64,000 nucleotides of DNA from Sphingosinicella terrae (GTDB taxonomy: Bacteria; Pseudomonadota; Alphaproteobacteria; Sphingomonadales; Sphingomonadaceae), in contig NZ_QDFY01000014.1 of assembly GCF_003347635.1 (NCBI RefSeq), positions 28,802-92,801 of the forward strand, given 5' to 3'. The position numbers and the translations under genes were made by a program. Below, piece after piece: positions 16,020-26,372 of this stretch; position 1 is the stretch's first letter; the number at the start of each line of letters is the position of its first letter. Under the pieces are notes generated by a model. That model was not told the DNA's origin and did not search any database. It saw only the letters and a program-made list of their open reading frames with translations.

Positions 16020-18100
16020 GCGCGGATCCGTTCATAGGGGAGGCTCGCCGGCGCGGGCGTTCCGGGAAGAATGAGGGTGAAGCGGGTGCCATGGCCGACG
16101 GCGCTCTCGACCTCGAGCCGACCGCCCATCGCCTCGATGAGCGAACGCGCCTCATAGGCGCCGATGCCGAATCCGGATTCCTTGGTCGAGGCGAAGGGCT
16201 GGAAAAGGCGCGTCCGGACGAACTCGTCGGTCATGCCGCCGCCGCGATCGATCACCTCGATGACGGCGTCGCCGCCGCTCTCGAAGCAGCGGACCTCCAC
16301 GGGCTCCCCCCGAGGGCTTGCGTCGATCGCGTTCTGGACGAGGTGCGCCAACGCCTGCTCCAGGCTGCCGCGGACCGCGCGCGCGATCAAAGGCAGCTCA
16401 CCGACCGACTGGATCGGATGGGCACGCCGCTTCGCGCCCACCACAGCCTCGACCACCGGCTGCACATCCGTCGGACGCGGCGGTTCAGGATCGCGCGCGG
16501 CACCGGCCGAAAGCCGCGCGAGCAGATCGTTGAGCTTCTTCACCGACGCCTGCAGCGTCGCGATCATATCGGCGCGGAAGTCGGGATTGTCGGCGTGGCG
16601 CTCCGCATTGCGGGCGACCAGGGTGAGCTGGCTCACCAGGTTCTTGATGTCGTGGAGGATGAAGGCGAAGCGCCGATTGAACTCGTCGAAGCGGCGCGAA
16701 TCCGCCAGCGCCTGCTGGCTGCGCGCTTCGGCGATGTAGCTCGCGGCCTGGATCCCTGCGGCGCGGAAGAGATCGAAATCTTCCCAGTCGAGCGCCCGCC
16801 GGAAGGGCGGGTGCTCGAGGATCACAAGGCCGACCAGGCGCCCGGCATGGATGAGCGGGACGCCGGCCCACGCTCGGTCGAGGCCGACGAGCCATTCCGG
16901 AACGTTCAGCCGGACGTCCCCGGCGACGAGACAGGAACCACGCATTGCTCCGAAGTCGACGATGAAATCCCGACTCTCGATAAAGCGCGCCAGCGTCTCG
17001 GCGCCGTCTCCGGTCGGCGGAAGCTCGAGCCGTGAATGCCAGCGGGCCGTCACCGTGAAACGGTAATGAGCGTCCGCGGTCAGCAGGACGCCGGCAGGAG
17101 ACCCACCGATGTCGGCCAGCGCCTTGATCACCCGCTCCTCGAGCGAAACACCCTCCTGGCCCCGGCGCCCCATCGTGTCCGTGAAGCGCAGCCATTCCTC
17201 GCGATAATCGTAGCGATGCTCGAAGACGTGCTTGGCGACGAAGACGCGAAGCCGTGCGCGGAGACGCGCCGACGGCACCAGCGCGAGCGCGGCGACGCTC
17301 ATCACGACCACGACACCCAGCTGCGCTGCCGGCCCCCACTGGCCGCCGACGATCTCCAGTGTGCGGGAGGCCGACATCATCACGAGCAGATAGGCGAGGA
17401 TGGCGACGACGGAGAGCGACTGGAAGGCCGCCGCCCGTGACAGCTGGATCTTCCATTCGGAAGCGCCCCGCGGGGAGAGCGCGAACAAGGCGGCCAGGGC
17501 GACGAGGACGACGCCGCGAAAGGCCTGCAGCCCCACCGCACCGCCGCGCGTGAAATAGTCGACCGTGTAGAGATGGAGATCGTAGGCCCACATCACCGCC
17601 AGGGCGAGCATCGGCAGCCGCAGAGCGCTTCGCGATCCAGGCGCGGCCTGGCCGTAGAGATTGTGGACCAGGACGAGTGAGCCGGCGGCGATCGTGATTC
17701 CGAGGATTTGGCTGGTCGAAACCAGCGCGTCGAAGATCAGCGGGATGTCGCGATATTCGGCGACGATTCCGCCGACGACGATCTGGAGGCCGACAACCGC
17801 GGCGACCGCGGCATAGACGGCCTTCACCGCCCGTTGAGAGGCGCGCGCGCCGCCGGTCTGCATGATACCGTACAGCAAGGTGAGGAAGGCGAGGTTGCGC
17901 GCGCTCTCCGCCAGCCTGGTCAATATGTCCTGGACGTCGAGAAGTGCGAGAAAGATCGCCCAGGCGGACACCACCGCGAAGACGATAGCGAGCAGGCGGT
18001 GCAGGGGATCGCCGCGCCAGTGGCGGAGACGACCGACCGAAAGACCCCCATAAAGGAGCGCGGCGAGCCCATGGCTCCAGAGCGAAAGCGCCGCAAGCAT
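16016..18100 (-). CDS. prsK: Membrane histidine kinase of the XrtA/PEP-CTERM system (PrsK-like)
   Basis: 694 residues. The N-terminal 280 or so residues hold about eight hydrophobic helices, followed by a GAF-like domain (about 310-450). The phospho-acceptor is His483 in ILHDIKNLVSQ, the HDIKN form typical of PrsK, followed by a HATPase domain with QNAIDAS and GFGIGAYEA. The protein has no obvious periplasmic sensor domain, so it may sense through its membrane helices or the GAF domain. It is coupled by 4-bp overlap to prsR and by 1-bp overlap to the sugar transferase gene. Confidence 0.92.
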   Translation of the reverse strand: MLAALSLWSHGLAALLYGGLSVGRLRHWRGDPLHRLLAIVFAVVSAWAIFLALLDVQDILTRLAESARNLAFLTLLYGIMQTGGARASQRAVKAVYAAVAAVVGLQIVVGGIVAEYRDIPLIFDALVSTSQILGITIAAGSLVLVHNLYGQAAPGSRSALRLPMLALAVMWAYDLHLYTVDYFTRGGAVGLQAFRGVVLVALAALFALSPRGASEWKIQLSRAAAFQSLSVVAILAYLLVMMSASRTLEIVGGQWGPAAQLGVVVVMSVAALALVPSARLRARLRVFVAKHVFEHRYDYREEWLRFTDTMGRRGQEGVSLEERVIKALADIGGSPAGVLLTADAHYRFTVTARWHSRLELPPTGDGAETLARFIESRDFIVDFGAMRGSCLVAGDVRLNVPEWLVGLDRAWAGVPLIHAGRLVGLVILEHPPFRRALDWEDFDLFRAAGIQAASYIAEARSQQALADSRRFDEFNRRFAFILHDIKNLVSQLTLVARNAERHADNPDFRADMIATLQASVKKLNDLLARLSAGAARDPEPPRPTDVQPVVEAVVGAKRRAHPIQSVGELPLIARAVRGSLEQALAHLVQNAIDASPRGEPVEVRCFESGGDAVIEVIDRGGGMTDEFVRTRLFQPFASTKESGFGIGAYEARSLIEAMGGRLEVESAVGHGTRFTLILPGTPAPASLPYERIRA

Positions 18101-19488
18101 CAGCGCGCGCCCTCCGGCCAGAGGATCACGCGCGCGGTCTGGAGGAGGATGAGCAGGTCGAGGAAGGGCGTGTAATTCTTTGCGTAATAGAGATCGAATT
18201 CCAGCTTCTCGCGCGCGTCCTCGACCGAGGCCCCATAAGGATAGTTGATCTGGGCCCAGCCGGTGATGCCCGGCTTCACCACGTGCCGCTCGGCATAGTA
18301 AGGCAGTCGGGCCTCGAGATCGGCGACGAATTGAGGCCGCTCGGGCCGCGGGCCAACGAAGCTCATCTCGCCGCGCAGCACGCTCCAGGCCTGGGGAAGC
18401 TCGTCGATGCGAAGCTTTCGGATCCAGCGCCCGATCCGTGTCACACGGGGGTCGTCGCGCTGCGCCCAGACGGCCTTGCCGCCGACCTCGGCATCGACCC
18501 GCATCGAACGGATCTTCACGACGTCGAAAGTCTGACCGTAGAGCCCGACCCGGCGCTGGCGGTAGAAGGCCGGCCCGGGACTCTCCAGGCGTACGGCGAT
18601 GGCGGTGACGAATATGAGGGGCGCCGCCAGCACCAGAAGGACGAAGCTGACGACGAGGTCGAACAGCCTCTTGCCCGCGCTCGACAAACGGCGGCCGGCC
18701 GAAAAGCCGTCCGAGAAAATCAGCCAGGAGGGATTGAGGCTGTCGAGATCGACCCGCCCGGTCTCGCGCTCCAGGAAGCTCGAGAAATCGTGCACCGGAA
18801 CGCCTGTCGTCTTGATCCGGAGCAGGTCGGCCAGCGGCAGGGCGTTACGGCGCTCTTCAAGCGCCAGCACAACCTCGCTGGCCGCCAGCGCCAACAGATG
18901 GTCGGGAAGGTGGGCGATATCGACGCGATTCACTGATGCGGAGACGGCGACGGGACCGTCGTTCATGCCGACATATCCGACGACGGCGAAGCCTGAACCC
19001 GGACGATCCGCCAAGGCCGCGATCCGCTTCGCCCGAAGTCCGGCGCCGAGGACGAGGACGCGGCGCCGGAAGCGCTCGCCGCCGATCAGGTCCCGAAGCA
19101 GCATCCGCGCGCCGGCGAGGGCGCCGACAGCAATCACGGTGGCGTAGAGCAGACTGGAGCGCCAGGAACTGACCGGGGGAAGAAGGAAGAAGAGCAGCGA
19201 CAGCAGCAGGATGCCGAGCGACACGGCGACCAGCAGTCGGGCAACGGCGAAGCGGACGGACTGGAGGGCGTGGACACCGTAGAGGCCGACGGCGACCATC
19301 GCCGACTGCATCGTCACCGCGAAGACGAGCATGTTCGGCCATCGCGTCGTGTGGAGGTCGAGATCGCCCTCGATTTGCCACAGACGCAGCGTCCAGCCGG
19401 CTTGGGCGGCGAGCATCAAGAGCACGAAATCCACCGCGCCCAGCAGCAGCACCGCATAGGGGACATAGTGCTTGAAGACGCGGATCAC
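18100..19488 (-). CDS. XrtA/PEP-CTERM-associated undecaprenyl-phosphate sugar transferase (TIGR03013-like)
   Basis: 462 residues. Four N-terminal membrane helices, a nucleotide-binding-like domain (RVLVLGAGLRAKRIAAL), a fifth membrane segment (FDLVVSFVLLVLAAPLIF) and a C-terminal bacterial sugar transferase domain (RQRRVGLYGQTFDVVKIRSM). Such polyisoprenyl-phosphate transferases attach the first sugar to undecaprenyl phosphate in exopolysaccharide synthesis at the inner membrane. It is first in the minus-strand operon with prsK, prsR and the TPR lipoprotein gene. A mannose-1-phosphate guanylyltransferase is divergent, which fits a mannose-containing polymer. Confidence 0.9.
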   Translation of the reverse strand: MIRVFKHYVPYAVLLLGAVDFVLLMLAAQAGWTLRLWQIEGDLDLHTTRWPNMLVFAVTMQSAMVAVGLYGVHALQSVRFAVARLLVAVSLGILLLSLLFFLLPPVSSWRSSLLYATVIAVGALAGARMLLRDLIGGERFRRRVLVLGAGLRAKRIAALADRPGSGFAVVGYVGMNDGPVAVSASVNRVDIAHLPDHLLALAASEVVLALEERRNALPLADLLRIKTTGVPVHDFSSFLERETGRVDLDSLNPSWLIFSDGFSAGRRLSSAGKRLFDLVVSFVLLVLAAPLIFVTAIAVRLESPGPAFYRQRRVGLYGQTFDVVKIRSMRVDAEVGGKAVWAQRDDPRVTRIGRWIRKLRIDELPQAWSVLRGEMSFVGPRPERPQFVADLEARLPYYAERHVVKPGITGWAQINYPYGASVEDAREKLEFDLYYAKNYTPFLDLLILLQTARVILWPEGAR

Positions 19489-19528
19489 CGTTCCGCGCCC
19501 CTCTCGCCGGGCCAGAATGTAAGATTGT

Positions 19529-19549
19529 CCGACACAGAGGGAGTGTCGG
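19529..19549. promoter_or_regulatory. Inverted repeat in the sugar transferase / guanylyltransferase divergent region
   Basis: CCGACAC (19529-19535) and GTGTCGG (19543-19549) are exact inverted arms with a 7-base spacer. The repeat lies 40 bp upstream of the sugar transferase gene and about 150 bp before the divergent manC-like gene, a suitable place for an operator or activator site. No clear sigma-54 -24/-12 element was found here. Confidence 0.4.
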
Positions 19550-19702
19550 CGAAATTGACAAATAAAGCGTGAAAGCGGCTGGAGGAGGTCGCTACCCTCT
19601 GTCGACGGTCAACTACGACCGAGGTGACGCCAGTCTGCTGCCGGGATCAGCCGCGCGCGAAAAGCCGGTTCCCTGCCCGAGCCTCGCTGCTACAGTTGGG
19701 CC

Positions 19703-20800
19703 ATGGAGACGCCCGCAGCGCCGATCACGCCGGTTATACTGTGCGGAGGGGCCGGCACGCGACTCTGGCCGTTGTCGCGGTTGGACCGGCCCAAGCCCTT
19801 CGTCTCGATCGAAGGCGACGAAAGCCTGCTTCAGGCGACTCTGTCGCGGGTTGCCGACCCTGTCCGGTTCGCAGCGCCCATCGTCATCGCAGCAGACGAA
19901 TATGGACCGGCGGTCGAAGCGCAGCTTGCCGGCCGAGCGCCCGCCGGAACGCGCCTCGTGCTCGAGCCTGTGGCGCGCGGCACCGCCGCAGCGATCACCC
20001 TCGCCGCCTTGCTCGGCGATCCCGATGCCTTGCTGCTCGTCCTTCCCAGCGACCACGTGGTGAAGGCGCCGACCGAGCTCCTGCGTGCCGTTGCGGTCGG
20101 GACCGAAGCCGCAAGGGAGGGATGGCTGGTGACGTTCGGCGCCAGGCCGGACCGGGCCGAGACAGGCTATGGCTATCTACGCCAGGGCGAAGCCGCTCCT
20201 GGCGGCACCCGCCGCGTCGAACGCTTCGTCGAGAAGCCGGATGCCGAGGCCGCCGCCGGCTTCGTCGCCGACGGGGCCTATCTCTGGAATTGCGGGATCT
20301 TCTTGTTCACCGCCGGCGCACTGATCGAGGAGATGCGCAAGCACGCGCCCTATATATTGGCGCCATGCGAGGAGGCGGTGGCGGGGATCGTTACGGGGCC
20401 GGACGGGATCCGCCCTTCGCCCGGCCCTTTCGCGCGGGCCCCCGCCCAGTCGATCGATCATGCGGTGATGGAGCGAAGCGACCGGGTCGCAACCGTGCCG
20501 GTGGACATGGGCTGGTCCGACGCCGGCAGCTGGGAAGCGCTGCACGCTGCCGCCGCAAAGGATTCTCGGGGCAATGCCCTGGACGGTGACGTGGTGGCTA
20601 TCGACAGCGACAATTCCCTGATCCGCTCCGAAGGTCCGCTCGTCGTCGGCGTCGGCATCCGCGACATGGTCGTGGTGGCGACGGAGAGGTCCGTGCTGAT
20701 AGTCCCGCGGGGCGAGAGCCAGCGAGTCAAGGAAGCGGTGGAGGCGTTGATCCGGCGCGGGCACGCCCCGCCGCCGGAACTGAAGGAAGGCGAGGAATAG
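19703..20800 (+). CDS. manC: Mannose-1-phosphate guanylyltransferase
   Basis: 365 residues. The nucleotidyltransferase signature CGGAGTRLWPLSR lies near the N-terminus, followed by RPKPF, VLPSDH and a late MGWSDAGSWEAL typical of the family. It makes GDP-mannose from mannose 1-phosphate and GTP in the cytoplasm, a precursor for exopolysaccharide. At 365 residues it is the single-function form, without the full phosphomannose isomerase domain of longer relatives. It is divergent from the exopolysaccharide operon and followed after 3 bp by an aldo/keto reductase gene. Confidence 0.9.
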   Translation: METPAAPITPVILCGGAGTRLWPLSRLDRPKPFVSIEGDESLLQATLSRVADPVRFAAPIVIAADEYGPAVEAQLAGRAPAGTRLVLEPVARGTAAAITLAALLGDPDALLLVLPSDHVVKAPTELLRAVAVGTEAAREGWLVTFGARPDRAETGYGYLRQGEAAPGGTRRVERFVEKPDAEAAAGFVADGAYLWNCGIFLFTAGALIEEMRKHAPYILAPCEEAVAGIVTGPDGIRPSPGPFARAPAQSIDHAVMERSDRVATVPVDMGWSDAGSWEALHAAAAKDSRGNALDGDVVAIDSDNSLIRSEGPLVVGVGIRDMVVVATERSVLIVPRGESQRVKEAVEALIRRGHAPPPELKEGEE

Positions 20801-20803
20801 AAG

Positions 20804-21736
20804 ATGGAGCATCGCAAGCTCGGCGACAGCGGCCTCGAGACGCCGCGGCTGGTCCTCGGCGGCAACGTCTTCGGCTACACGGCCCACGGCGAAGAGGCGT
20901 TCGCGATCCTGGACCGGTTCATCGAGGCCGGCGGCACGATGATCGATACCGCAGACGTCTACTCCAACTGGGTGCCGGGCCATGTCGGCGGCGAATCGGA
21001 GACGCTGCTGGGCGCGTGGCTGAAACGCCGCGGGCGCCGTGACGACGTGCTGATCGCGACCAAGGTCGGCTACGACAAGGGCTTATCGGCCGCTCATGTC
21101 GCCGCGGCGGCGGAAGCGTCGTTGCGCCGCCTCGGGACCGACCGGATCGATCTCTATTATGCCCATAAGGACGATCCGAACACGCCTCTGGAGGAGACGC
21201 TGGCGGCATTCGACCGCCTCGTCCGCGACGGAAAGGTGCGCGCGGTCGGCGCGTCAAACTATTCGGCCGACCGTCTAGCCCAGGCGCTGGATGTTTCGGC
21301 TCAGGCCGGGCTCGCTCGCTTCACCGTTCTGCAGCCCGAATATAATCTGATCGCGCGCGCGAGCTTCGAAGGGCCGCTCCAGCAGCTTTCGATCGATCGC
21401 CAACTCGGCGTGCTTCCCTATTTCGGCCTCGCCTCCGGATTCCTCACCGGCAAATATCGATCCGAGGCGGATTTCGGAAAGAGCGTTCGCGGCGGCGGCA
21501 TGCGTCGTTATCTCGACCACCGCGGCCTGCGGGTACTGGCGGCGCTGGATTCGGTGGCGGCGGAGACCGGATCAACGCCGGCCCAGGTGGCGCTGGCCTG
21601 GCTTGCCGCCCAGCCGGGCGTCACCGCCCCGATCGCCAGCGCGACGGGCGTCTCCCAGCTCGAGGAACTGCTCGGGGTGCTCACGCTCGATCTCGGGCGG
21701 GACCAGCTGGAAAGACTGAGCGCGGCCGCGCGCTGA
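20804..21736 (+). CDS. Aldo/keto reductase
   Basis: 310 residues with the TIM-barrel AKR signatures: the Asp in MIDTADVYSNW, the Tyr one turn later, the catalytic Lys in TKVGYD and His in YYAHKDD. The NADPH-binding C-terminal region (GVTAPIASATGVSQLEELL) is present. The substrate is not determined; a general aldehyde or sugar reductase is possible. It follows the manC-like gene by 3 bp and is probably cotranscribed, though no functional link is evident. Confidence 0.92.
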   Translation: MEHRKLGDSGLETPRLVLGGNVFGYTAHGEEAFAILDRFIEAGGTMIDTADVYSNWVPGHVGGESETLLGAWLKRRGRRDDVLIATKVGYDKGLSAAHVAAAAEASLRRLGTDRIDLYYAHKDDPNTPLEETLAAFDRLVRDGKVRAVGASNYSADRLAQALDVSAQAGLARFTVLQPEYNLIARASFEGPLQQLSIDRQLGVLPYFGLASGFLTGKYRSEADFGKSVRGGGMRRYLDHRGLRVLAALDSVAAETGSTPAQVALAWLAAQPGVTAPIASATGVSQLEELLGVLTLDLGRDQLERLSAAAR

Positions 21737-21748
21737 ATCGTGGTGGGG

Positions 21749-22204
21749 TCAGGCGGCTTCCCAACCGAGGACGAAGTCGCGCAAGGCGCGCGCATCGTGC
21801 AGCGCGTTGTGGGGCACCGCACTGTTCGCCGCCGTGCTGAACCCGGGCGTGCGCAGCAGCTCGAAGCGCAGCGCTCCCACCGGGGCCATCTCTCCCGGAC
21901 CCGTCATCAGCAGCGCGCAGAAGTGGCAGATATCGTCTGGCCAGTCGGCGACGATCACGGGATCGGCGTCCCCGGCTAGATAGTGGGCCAGGAGCGCCGC
22001 GGCCTCGGCGCGGGACAGCTGCTGGTCGGTGCCTTGGGGGACCTTCCGCAGATAGGGAACGACGTTGCGCTCGACCCATGGATGGACGACGTCCGGCAAA
22101 GGCAAGGTGACATAATATTCCTGGTCGCCATGCTCCGGCGCCAGCGCCAGGCTGATCAGGGCTCCGCCGAAGCCGTTGAACTCGGTATCCAGAAAATAGC
22201 GCAT
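21749..22204 (-). CDS. 3'-5' exoribonuclease-like DEDD-fold protein
   Basis: 151 residues from the ATG at 22204. It opens MRYFLDTEFNGFGG, with the DTEF form of the DEDD exonuclease motif I, has WPDDICHF in the middle (motif II Asp), and ends with HNALHDARALRDFVLG (motif III H...D). This matches short RNase T/DEDD-like exonucleases of unknown target found in proteobacteria. Its stop lies 12 bp from the convergent aldo/keto reductase stop. Confidence 0.8.
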   Translation of the reverse strand: MRYFLDTEFNGFGGALISLALAPEHGDQEYYVTLPLPDVVHPWVERNVVPYLRKVPQGTDQQLSRAEAAALLAHYLAGDADPVIVADWPDDICHFCALLMTGPGEMAPVGALRFELLRTPGFSTAANSAVPHNALHDARALRDFVLGWEAA

Positions 22205-22424
22205 CGCCCTCGCGCAATCCCTTCTCAATCTCGTCGATGCCGGAACACGAAGATGCGCCGAGGCGCGCCGGCAAGACATTCGGACGCCGCCGAAATCGCG
22301 GCGATCCTGCCGCCCTGCGCAGACCATCGGCGCCGGGGCTCGCCGGGGCAGATCGGCCCCGCACGACGCTTCTCTGGAAGATCGGCGTTCGCAGAGCAAG
22401 CCGACCGCTGCAATGCGCGCGAGC

Positions 22425-24014
22425 CTAGTGTCGGAAATGCCGCATGCCGGTGAAGACCATCGCCAGGCCCGCCGCATCGGCGGCCGCAATCACTTCCTCG
22501 TCACGAATGGAGCCGCCCGGCTGGATCACCGCCGTCGCGCCCGCTTCGACGGCGGCGAGCAGGCCGTCGGCAAAGGGGAAGAAGGCATCCGAAGCGACCG
22601 CCGAGCCGATCGTGCGCGGCTGCGCCCAGCCTGCCTTCCCGGCAGCGTCCCGGGCCTTCCACGCGGCAATCCGAGCCGATTCGAGCCGATTCATCTGGCC
22701 GGCGCCGATCCCGGCGGTCGCTCCCTCCCGCGCGTAGACGATGGCGTTGGACTTTACGTGCTTGGCGACCGTCCAGGCGAAAAGACAGTCTTCCAGTTCC
22801 TGCTGGGTCGGAGCGCGCTTCGTCACCACCTCGAGAGCGTCCCGGGAGACTCGGCCATTGTCTCGCGTCTGGACGAGCCATCCACCCGCGATCGACTTTA
22901 CGGCGAGACCAGGACGGGTCGGATCGGGAAGCTCGCCGGTCAGCAGAAGGCGCAGATTCTTCTTCGCGGCGAAGATCTCGCGCGCCGCCTCGTCGGCGTC
23001 GGGCGCGATGACCACCTCGGTGAAGATCCGGCTCATCGCTTCGGCGGAAGCACGGTCGAGCGGGCGATTCACCGCGATGATCCCACCGAAAGCCGAGACG
23101 CTGTCGCAGGCGAAGGCCGCTTCATAGGCCATGGCGAGAGTGGAGCCGACGGCTACTCCGCAGGGGTTGGCGTGCTTGACGATGACGCAGGCCGGATCCG
23201 CCTCGCGGAACTCCGCGACCAGTTCGAGCGCGGCATCGGCGTCATTGTAATTGTTGTAGCTCAGCGCCTTGCCCTGAACCTGCTCGGCCTGGGCGATGCC
23301 ACGCGCGTGCGGACCGTCGGCCAGATAGAGGGCGGCCTGCTGATGCGGGTTCTCGCCGTAACGAAGGCGGTCGCGCGATTGCATGGCAAAGGCGAGTGTC
23401 GGCGGAAGAAGCTCCCCCTGATCGGCGAAGGCGAACCATTGTGAGATCGCCGAATCGTAGGCGGCAGTCGCGGCGAAAGCCTTGGCGGCAAAGCGGCGGC
23501 GCAGGTCGAACGACGTCATGCCGCCACTCTGTTCTAGGGAAGCGATCAGCTCTCCATAGTCGCCCGGATCGGTGACGATGGTGACATATCGGTGGTTCTT
23601 CGCGGCCGAACGAACCATGGAAGGTCCGCCGATGTCGATATTATCTATCACTTCGTCGCGGGCCGCGCCGCGGGCGACGGTCGCGGCGAAGGGATAGAGG
23701 TTGACGACGACCAGATCGATCGCGCCGATCGCATGCTCGGACATGGCGGCCGCATGGGCGGGGTCGTCCCGTACCGCCAAGAGCCCGCCATGGACCATCG
23801 GGTGGAGCGTTTTCACCCGGCCATCCATCATCTCGGGGAAACCGGTGAGATCGGACACGTCCCGCACCTCCAAGCCCGCGTCGCGCAGCGTGCGGGCGGT
23901 GCCGCCGGTGGAGATCAGCTCGACGCCGTAGCGGACGAGGGCGGCGCCGAGTTCGGCCAGGCCCGCCTTGTCGGATACCGAGAGCAGCGCGCGGGTTATC
24001 TTCACGTCGGACAT
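22425..24014 (-). CDS. purH: Bifunctional AICAR formyltransferase / IMP cyclohydrolase
   Basis: 529 residues, the normal PurH length. The start is at [19 protein letters not shown] (ATG at 24014, GAAAGG upstream). The N-terminal cyclohydrolase domain carries LISTGGTA; the formyltransferase domain carries KHANPCGVA and a late [11 protein letters not shown]. It carries out the last two steps of purine synthesis in the cytoplasm. It is divergent from the CHASE-domain kinase, whose first possible codon is only 15 bp away. Confidence 0.97.
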   Translation of the reverse strand: MSDVKITRALLSVSDKAGLAELGAALVRYGVELISTGGTARTLRDAGLEVRDVSDLTGFPEMMDGRVKTLHPMVHGGLLAVRDDPAHAAAMSEHAIGAIDLVVVNLYPFAATVARGAARDEVIDNIDIGGPSMVRSAAKNHRYVTIVTDPGDYGELIASLEQSGGMTSFDLRRRFAAKAFAATAAYDSAISQWFAFADQGELLPPTLAFAMQSRDRLRYGENPHQQAALYLADGPHARGIAQAEQVQGKALSYNNYNDADAALELVAEFREADPACVIVKHANPCGVAVGSTLAMAYEAAFACDSVSAFGGIIAVNRPLDRASAEAMSRIFTEVVIAPDADEAAREIFAAKKNLRLLLTGELPDPTRPGLAVKSIAGGWLVQTRDNGRVSRDALEVVTKRAPTQQELEDCLFAWTVAKHVKSNAIVYAREGATAGIGAGQMNRLESARIAAWKARDAAGKAGWAQPRTIGSAVASDAFFPFADGLLAAVEAGATAVIQPGGSIRDEEVIAAADAAGLAMVFTGMRHFRH

Positions 24015-24133
24015 GGTCGGCCTTTCAAGTGGGAGCTTCCCGCCCTGAGCGCGAGCCACGCAAATTATCAAGCGGCAACCGCCTTCCCCCGCGCGACGCC
24101 AAGGCGCCGGACGAACCGTATCGGACATGGCGG

Positions 24134-26347
24134 ATGAAGGGCGGCTGGCGATTTTCACTGCCCTTGGCGGCGCTCCTCGTCGGGCTGATCGGCACCCTCG
24201 TGGCGACGCTGCAAGTATCACAAGCCGCTGTAGGGCGGATGCAGGCGCGCTTCGAAGCGCTCGCCGCGGGCGCCGTCGCCGATATAGAGGGCCGCGTTCA
24301 GGGCCAGGTGACGCTCCTGCGCGCGACTGCGGGTTTCTTCAATGCATCGGATCGGGTGACGCGGGACGAGTTCCGCGTCTTCGTCGAGCGGCTTCGCCTG
24401 GAAAGGAACTATCCGGGGGTACTGGGCATCGGCTACGCGGCCTACGAGCCGACGCGCGAACGCCTCGCCGACACCGTAGCCACAGCCCAAGTCGAAGGTA
24501 GCCCGGAATTTCGGGTGTGGCCGGCCGTGGAGAGGCGAGGTGGCCATTCTGCGATTCTGATGCTGGAGCCGCTCGATCGGCGTAACGCGGCCGCGCTCGG
24601 GTACGACATGCTCAGCGAAGCGACCCGGCAGGCCGCGATGCGGGCGGCGGCCGCAACGGATTCCGCCACGATGAGTGGACGGGTCCGGCTCGTTCAGGAG
24701 ATCGATCCGGTCAAGCAGCCTGGCTTTCTCATCTATGTACCTCTCTATCGCCGCGCAACGGACGACCGGCCCGAGCTGCGCGGGTGGGTATACAGCCCGT
24801 TGCGGGCCTATGATCTTTTTCGCACGGTCTTCGCCCAGGATGAGCTCACGAATATCGTCGTCGAAATCCACGACCAGGCGGTCGCACCCGAACGGCTGCT
24901 CTTCCAAAGCGGTCCGCCGGCTCAACGGCCGAAGCATGTTCAGATTAGACCGGTCGAGATCGCCGGCCGACAATGGGTGGTTCGGGTGAGCTCGACTGCC
25001 GCGTTCGAGGACGAACTGCCGGTCAGGACAGCTTCCGTCATCGCCTTGGCCGGTGTCGCCATCTCGGTCCTGCTCGCCCTGCTGATGCTGCAGCAGACGC
25101 AGTCGGCCTGGCGCACCCAGCGGGAAGTGGACCGGAGAACGGCGGAGCTACGCGAGGCGAACGCGCGGCTGGTGGCCGAGGCCGAGGCGCGCGAGGTGGC
25201 CGAGGCTCAGTTGCGTCAGATGCAGAAGATGGACGCTATCGGCCAGCTGACCGGCGGCATCGCTCACGACTTCAACAACATGCTCGCGATCATCATCGGC
25301 AATCTCGATATGGCGCAGCGGCGGGCGGACGACCCGCCCCGCCTCCGTCGCGCGCTGGCCCACGCCGCCGAGGGCGCACACAAGGCCGCCGACCTGACGC
25401 GCCGCCTGCTGGCATTCGGGCGGCGGCAGCCGCTCGATCCGCGCGCCGTCGACGCCAATGCCCTGCTCTTGGGCATGTCCGATCTCTTGCGTCGCTCGAT
25501 CGGGGAGAAGGTCCGGCTCGACCTGACCTTGGCGCCGGATCTGTGGGCAGTCCACGTCGATCCGGTCCAGCTGGAAAACGCCATCCTCAACCTCGCCATC
25601 AATGGCCGCGACGCGATGCCGGATGGCGGCACCTTGACAATCGCCACCGGGAACCGCGCCGAGAGCGGCGGCCCTGGGCCGGCCGGCTCGGCTGACGACC
25701 TTGTTCTCATTTCCGTTCGCGACACGGGCGTCGGGATGGACGAGGAAGTGGCGGCGCGGGCGCTCGAACCCTTTTTCACGACCAAGGCAGTCGGCCGCGG
25801 AACTGGACTGGGTCTCAGCCAGGTCTTCGGGTTCGTGCAGCAGTCGGGCGGGACGCTCAGCATCGATTCGTCACCGGGAGCCGGAACTCGCATTGACGTT
25901 CGGCTGCCGCGGCACAACGGGACAGTGCAAGCCGCCGCAGTGCCCGATGAAGCGATTCCCGCGGCGCGCGGCGGTGAGTGCGTGCTCGTAGTCGAGGACC
26001 AGGACCAGGTCCGCCGCGTCGCGGTGGAGGCGCTGCGCGAGCTGGGCTATTCGGTCGTCGAGGCCTCCGGGGGCGCGGAGGCGCTCGGTCAGTTGGAGAG
26101 AAATCCCGACATCCGGCTCCTGTTCAGCGATGTGGTGATGCCGGAAATGGACGGCCGCCAGCTCGCCGAGGAGGCGCGACGGCGGCGGCCCGATCTGAAG
26201 ATCGTCCTGACCACCGGCTATGCCCCCGCCGAAATTTTCGCCGACAACGATTGGGCCGGCTGGCTGCCGCTGCTTCGGAAGCCGTTTACGATGCCCCGCC
26301 TGGCGCGCCTGATCCGCGAGGTGCTCGATCGCAATTCCGCGGATTAA
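24134..26347 (+). CDS. CHASE-domain hybrid sensor histidine kinase
   Basis: 737 residues from ATG 24134; a GTG at 24029 would add 35 residues but leaves almost no room for a promoter beside purH. A TM helix lies at about residues 9-29, then a CHASE sensor domain ([20 protein letters not shown]) in the periplasm, a second TM segment near 300-322, a coiled coil, and a kinase core with IAHDFNN around the phospho-acceptor His. ATPase motifs are [15 protein letters not shown] and [11 protein letters not shown]-terminal receiver has [12 protein letters not shown] as the phospho-acceptor site. The ligand is unknown. No output-domain regulator is adjacent, so it is an orphan. Confidence 0.9.
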   Translation: MKGGWRFSLPLAALLVGLIGTLVATLQVSQAAVGRMQARFEALAAGAVADIEGRVQGQVTLLRATAGFFNASDRVTRDEFRVFVERLRLERNYPGVLGIGYAAYEPTRERLADTVATAQVEGSPEFRVWPAVERRGGHSAILMLEPLDRRNAAALGYDMLSEATRQAAMRAAAATDSATMSGRVRLVQEIDPVKQPGFLIYVPLYRRATDDRPELRGWVYSPLRAYDLFRTVFAQDELTNIVVEIHDQAVAPERLLFQSGPPAQRPKHVQIRPVEIAGRQWVVRVSSTAAFEDELPVRTASVIALAGVAISVLLALLMLQQTQSAWRTQREVDRRTAELREANARLVAEAEAREVAEAQLRQMQKMDAIGQLTGGIAHDFNNMLAIIIGNLDMAQRRADDPPRLRRALAHAAEGAHKAADLTRRLLAFGRRQPLDPRAVDANALLLGMSDLLRRSIGEKVRLDLTLAPDLWAVHVDPVQLENAILNLAINGRDAMPDGGTLTIATGNRAESGGPGPAGSADDLVLISVRDTGVGMDEEVAARALEPFFTTKAVGRGTGLGLSQVFGFVQQSGGTLSIDSSPGAGTRIDVRLPRHNGTVQAAAVPDEAIPAARGGECVLVVEDQDQVRRVAVEALRELGYSVVEASGGAEALGQLERNPDIRLLFSDVVMPEMDGRQLAEEARRRRPDLKIVLTTGYAPAEIFADNDWAGWLPLLRKPFTMPRLARLIREVLDRNSAD

Positions 26348-26372
26348 GGCGGATTTGCATGCCGCGCGTCCG

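Noticed and set aside
19489..19702. Sigma-54 promoter for the exopolysaccharide genes
   Set aside because: Looked for TGGCAC-N5-TTGC on both strands because a PrsR-type activator is encoded next door; no acceptable match was found.
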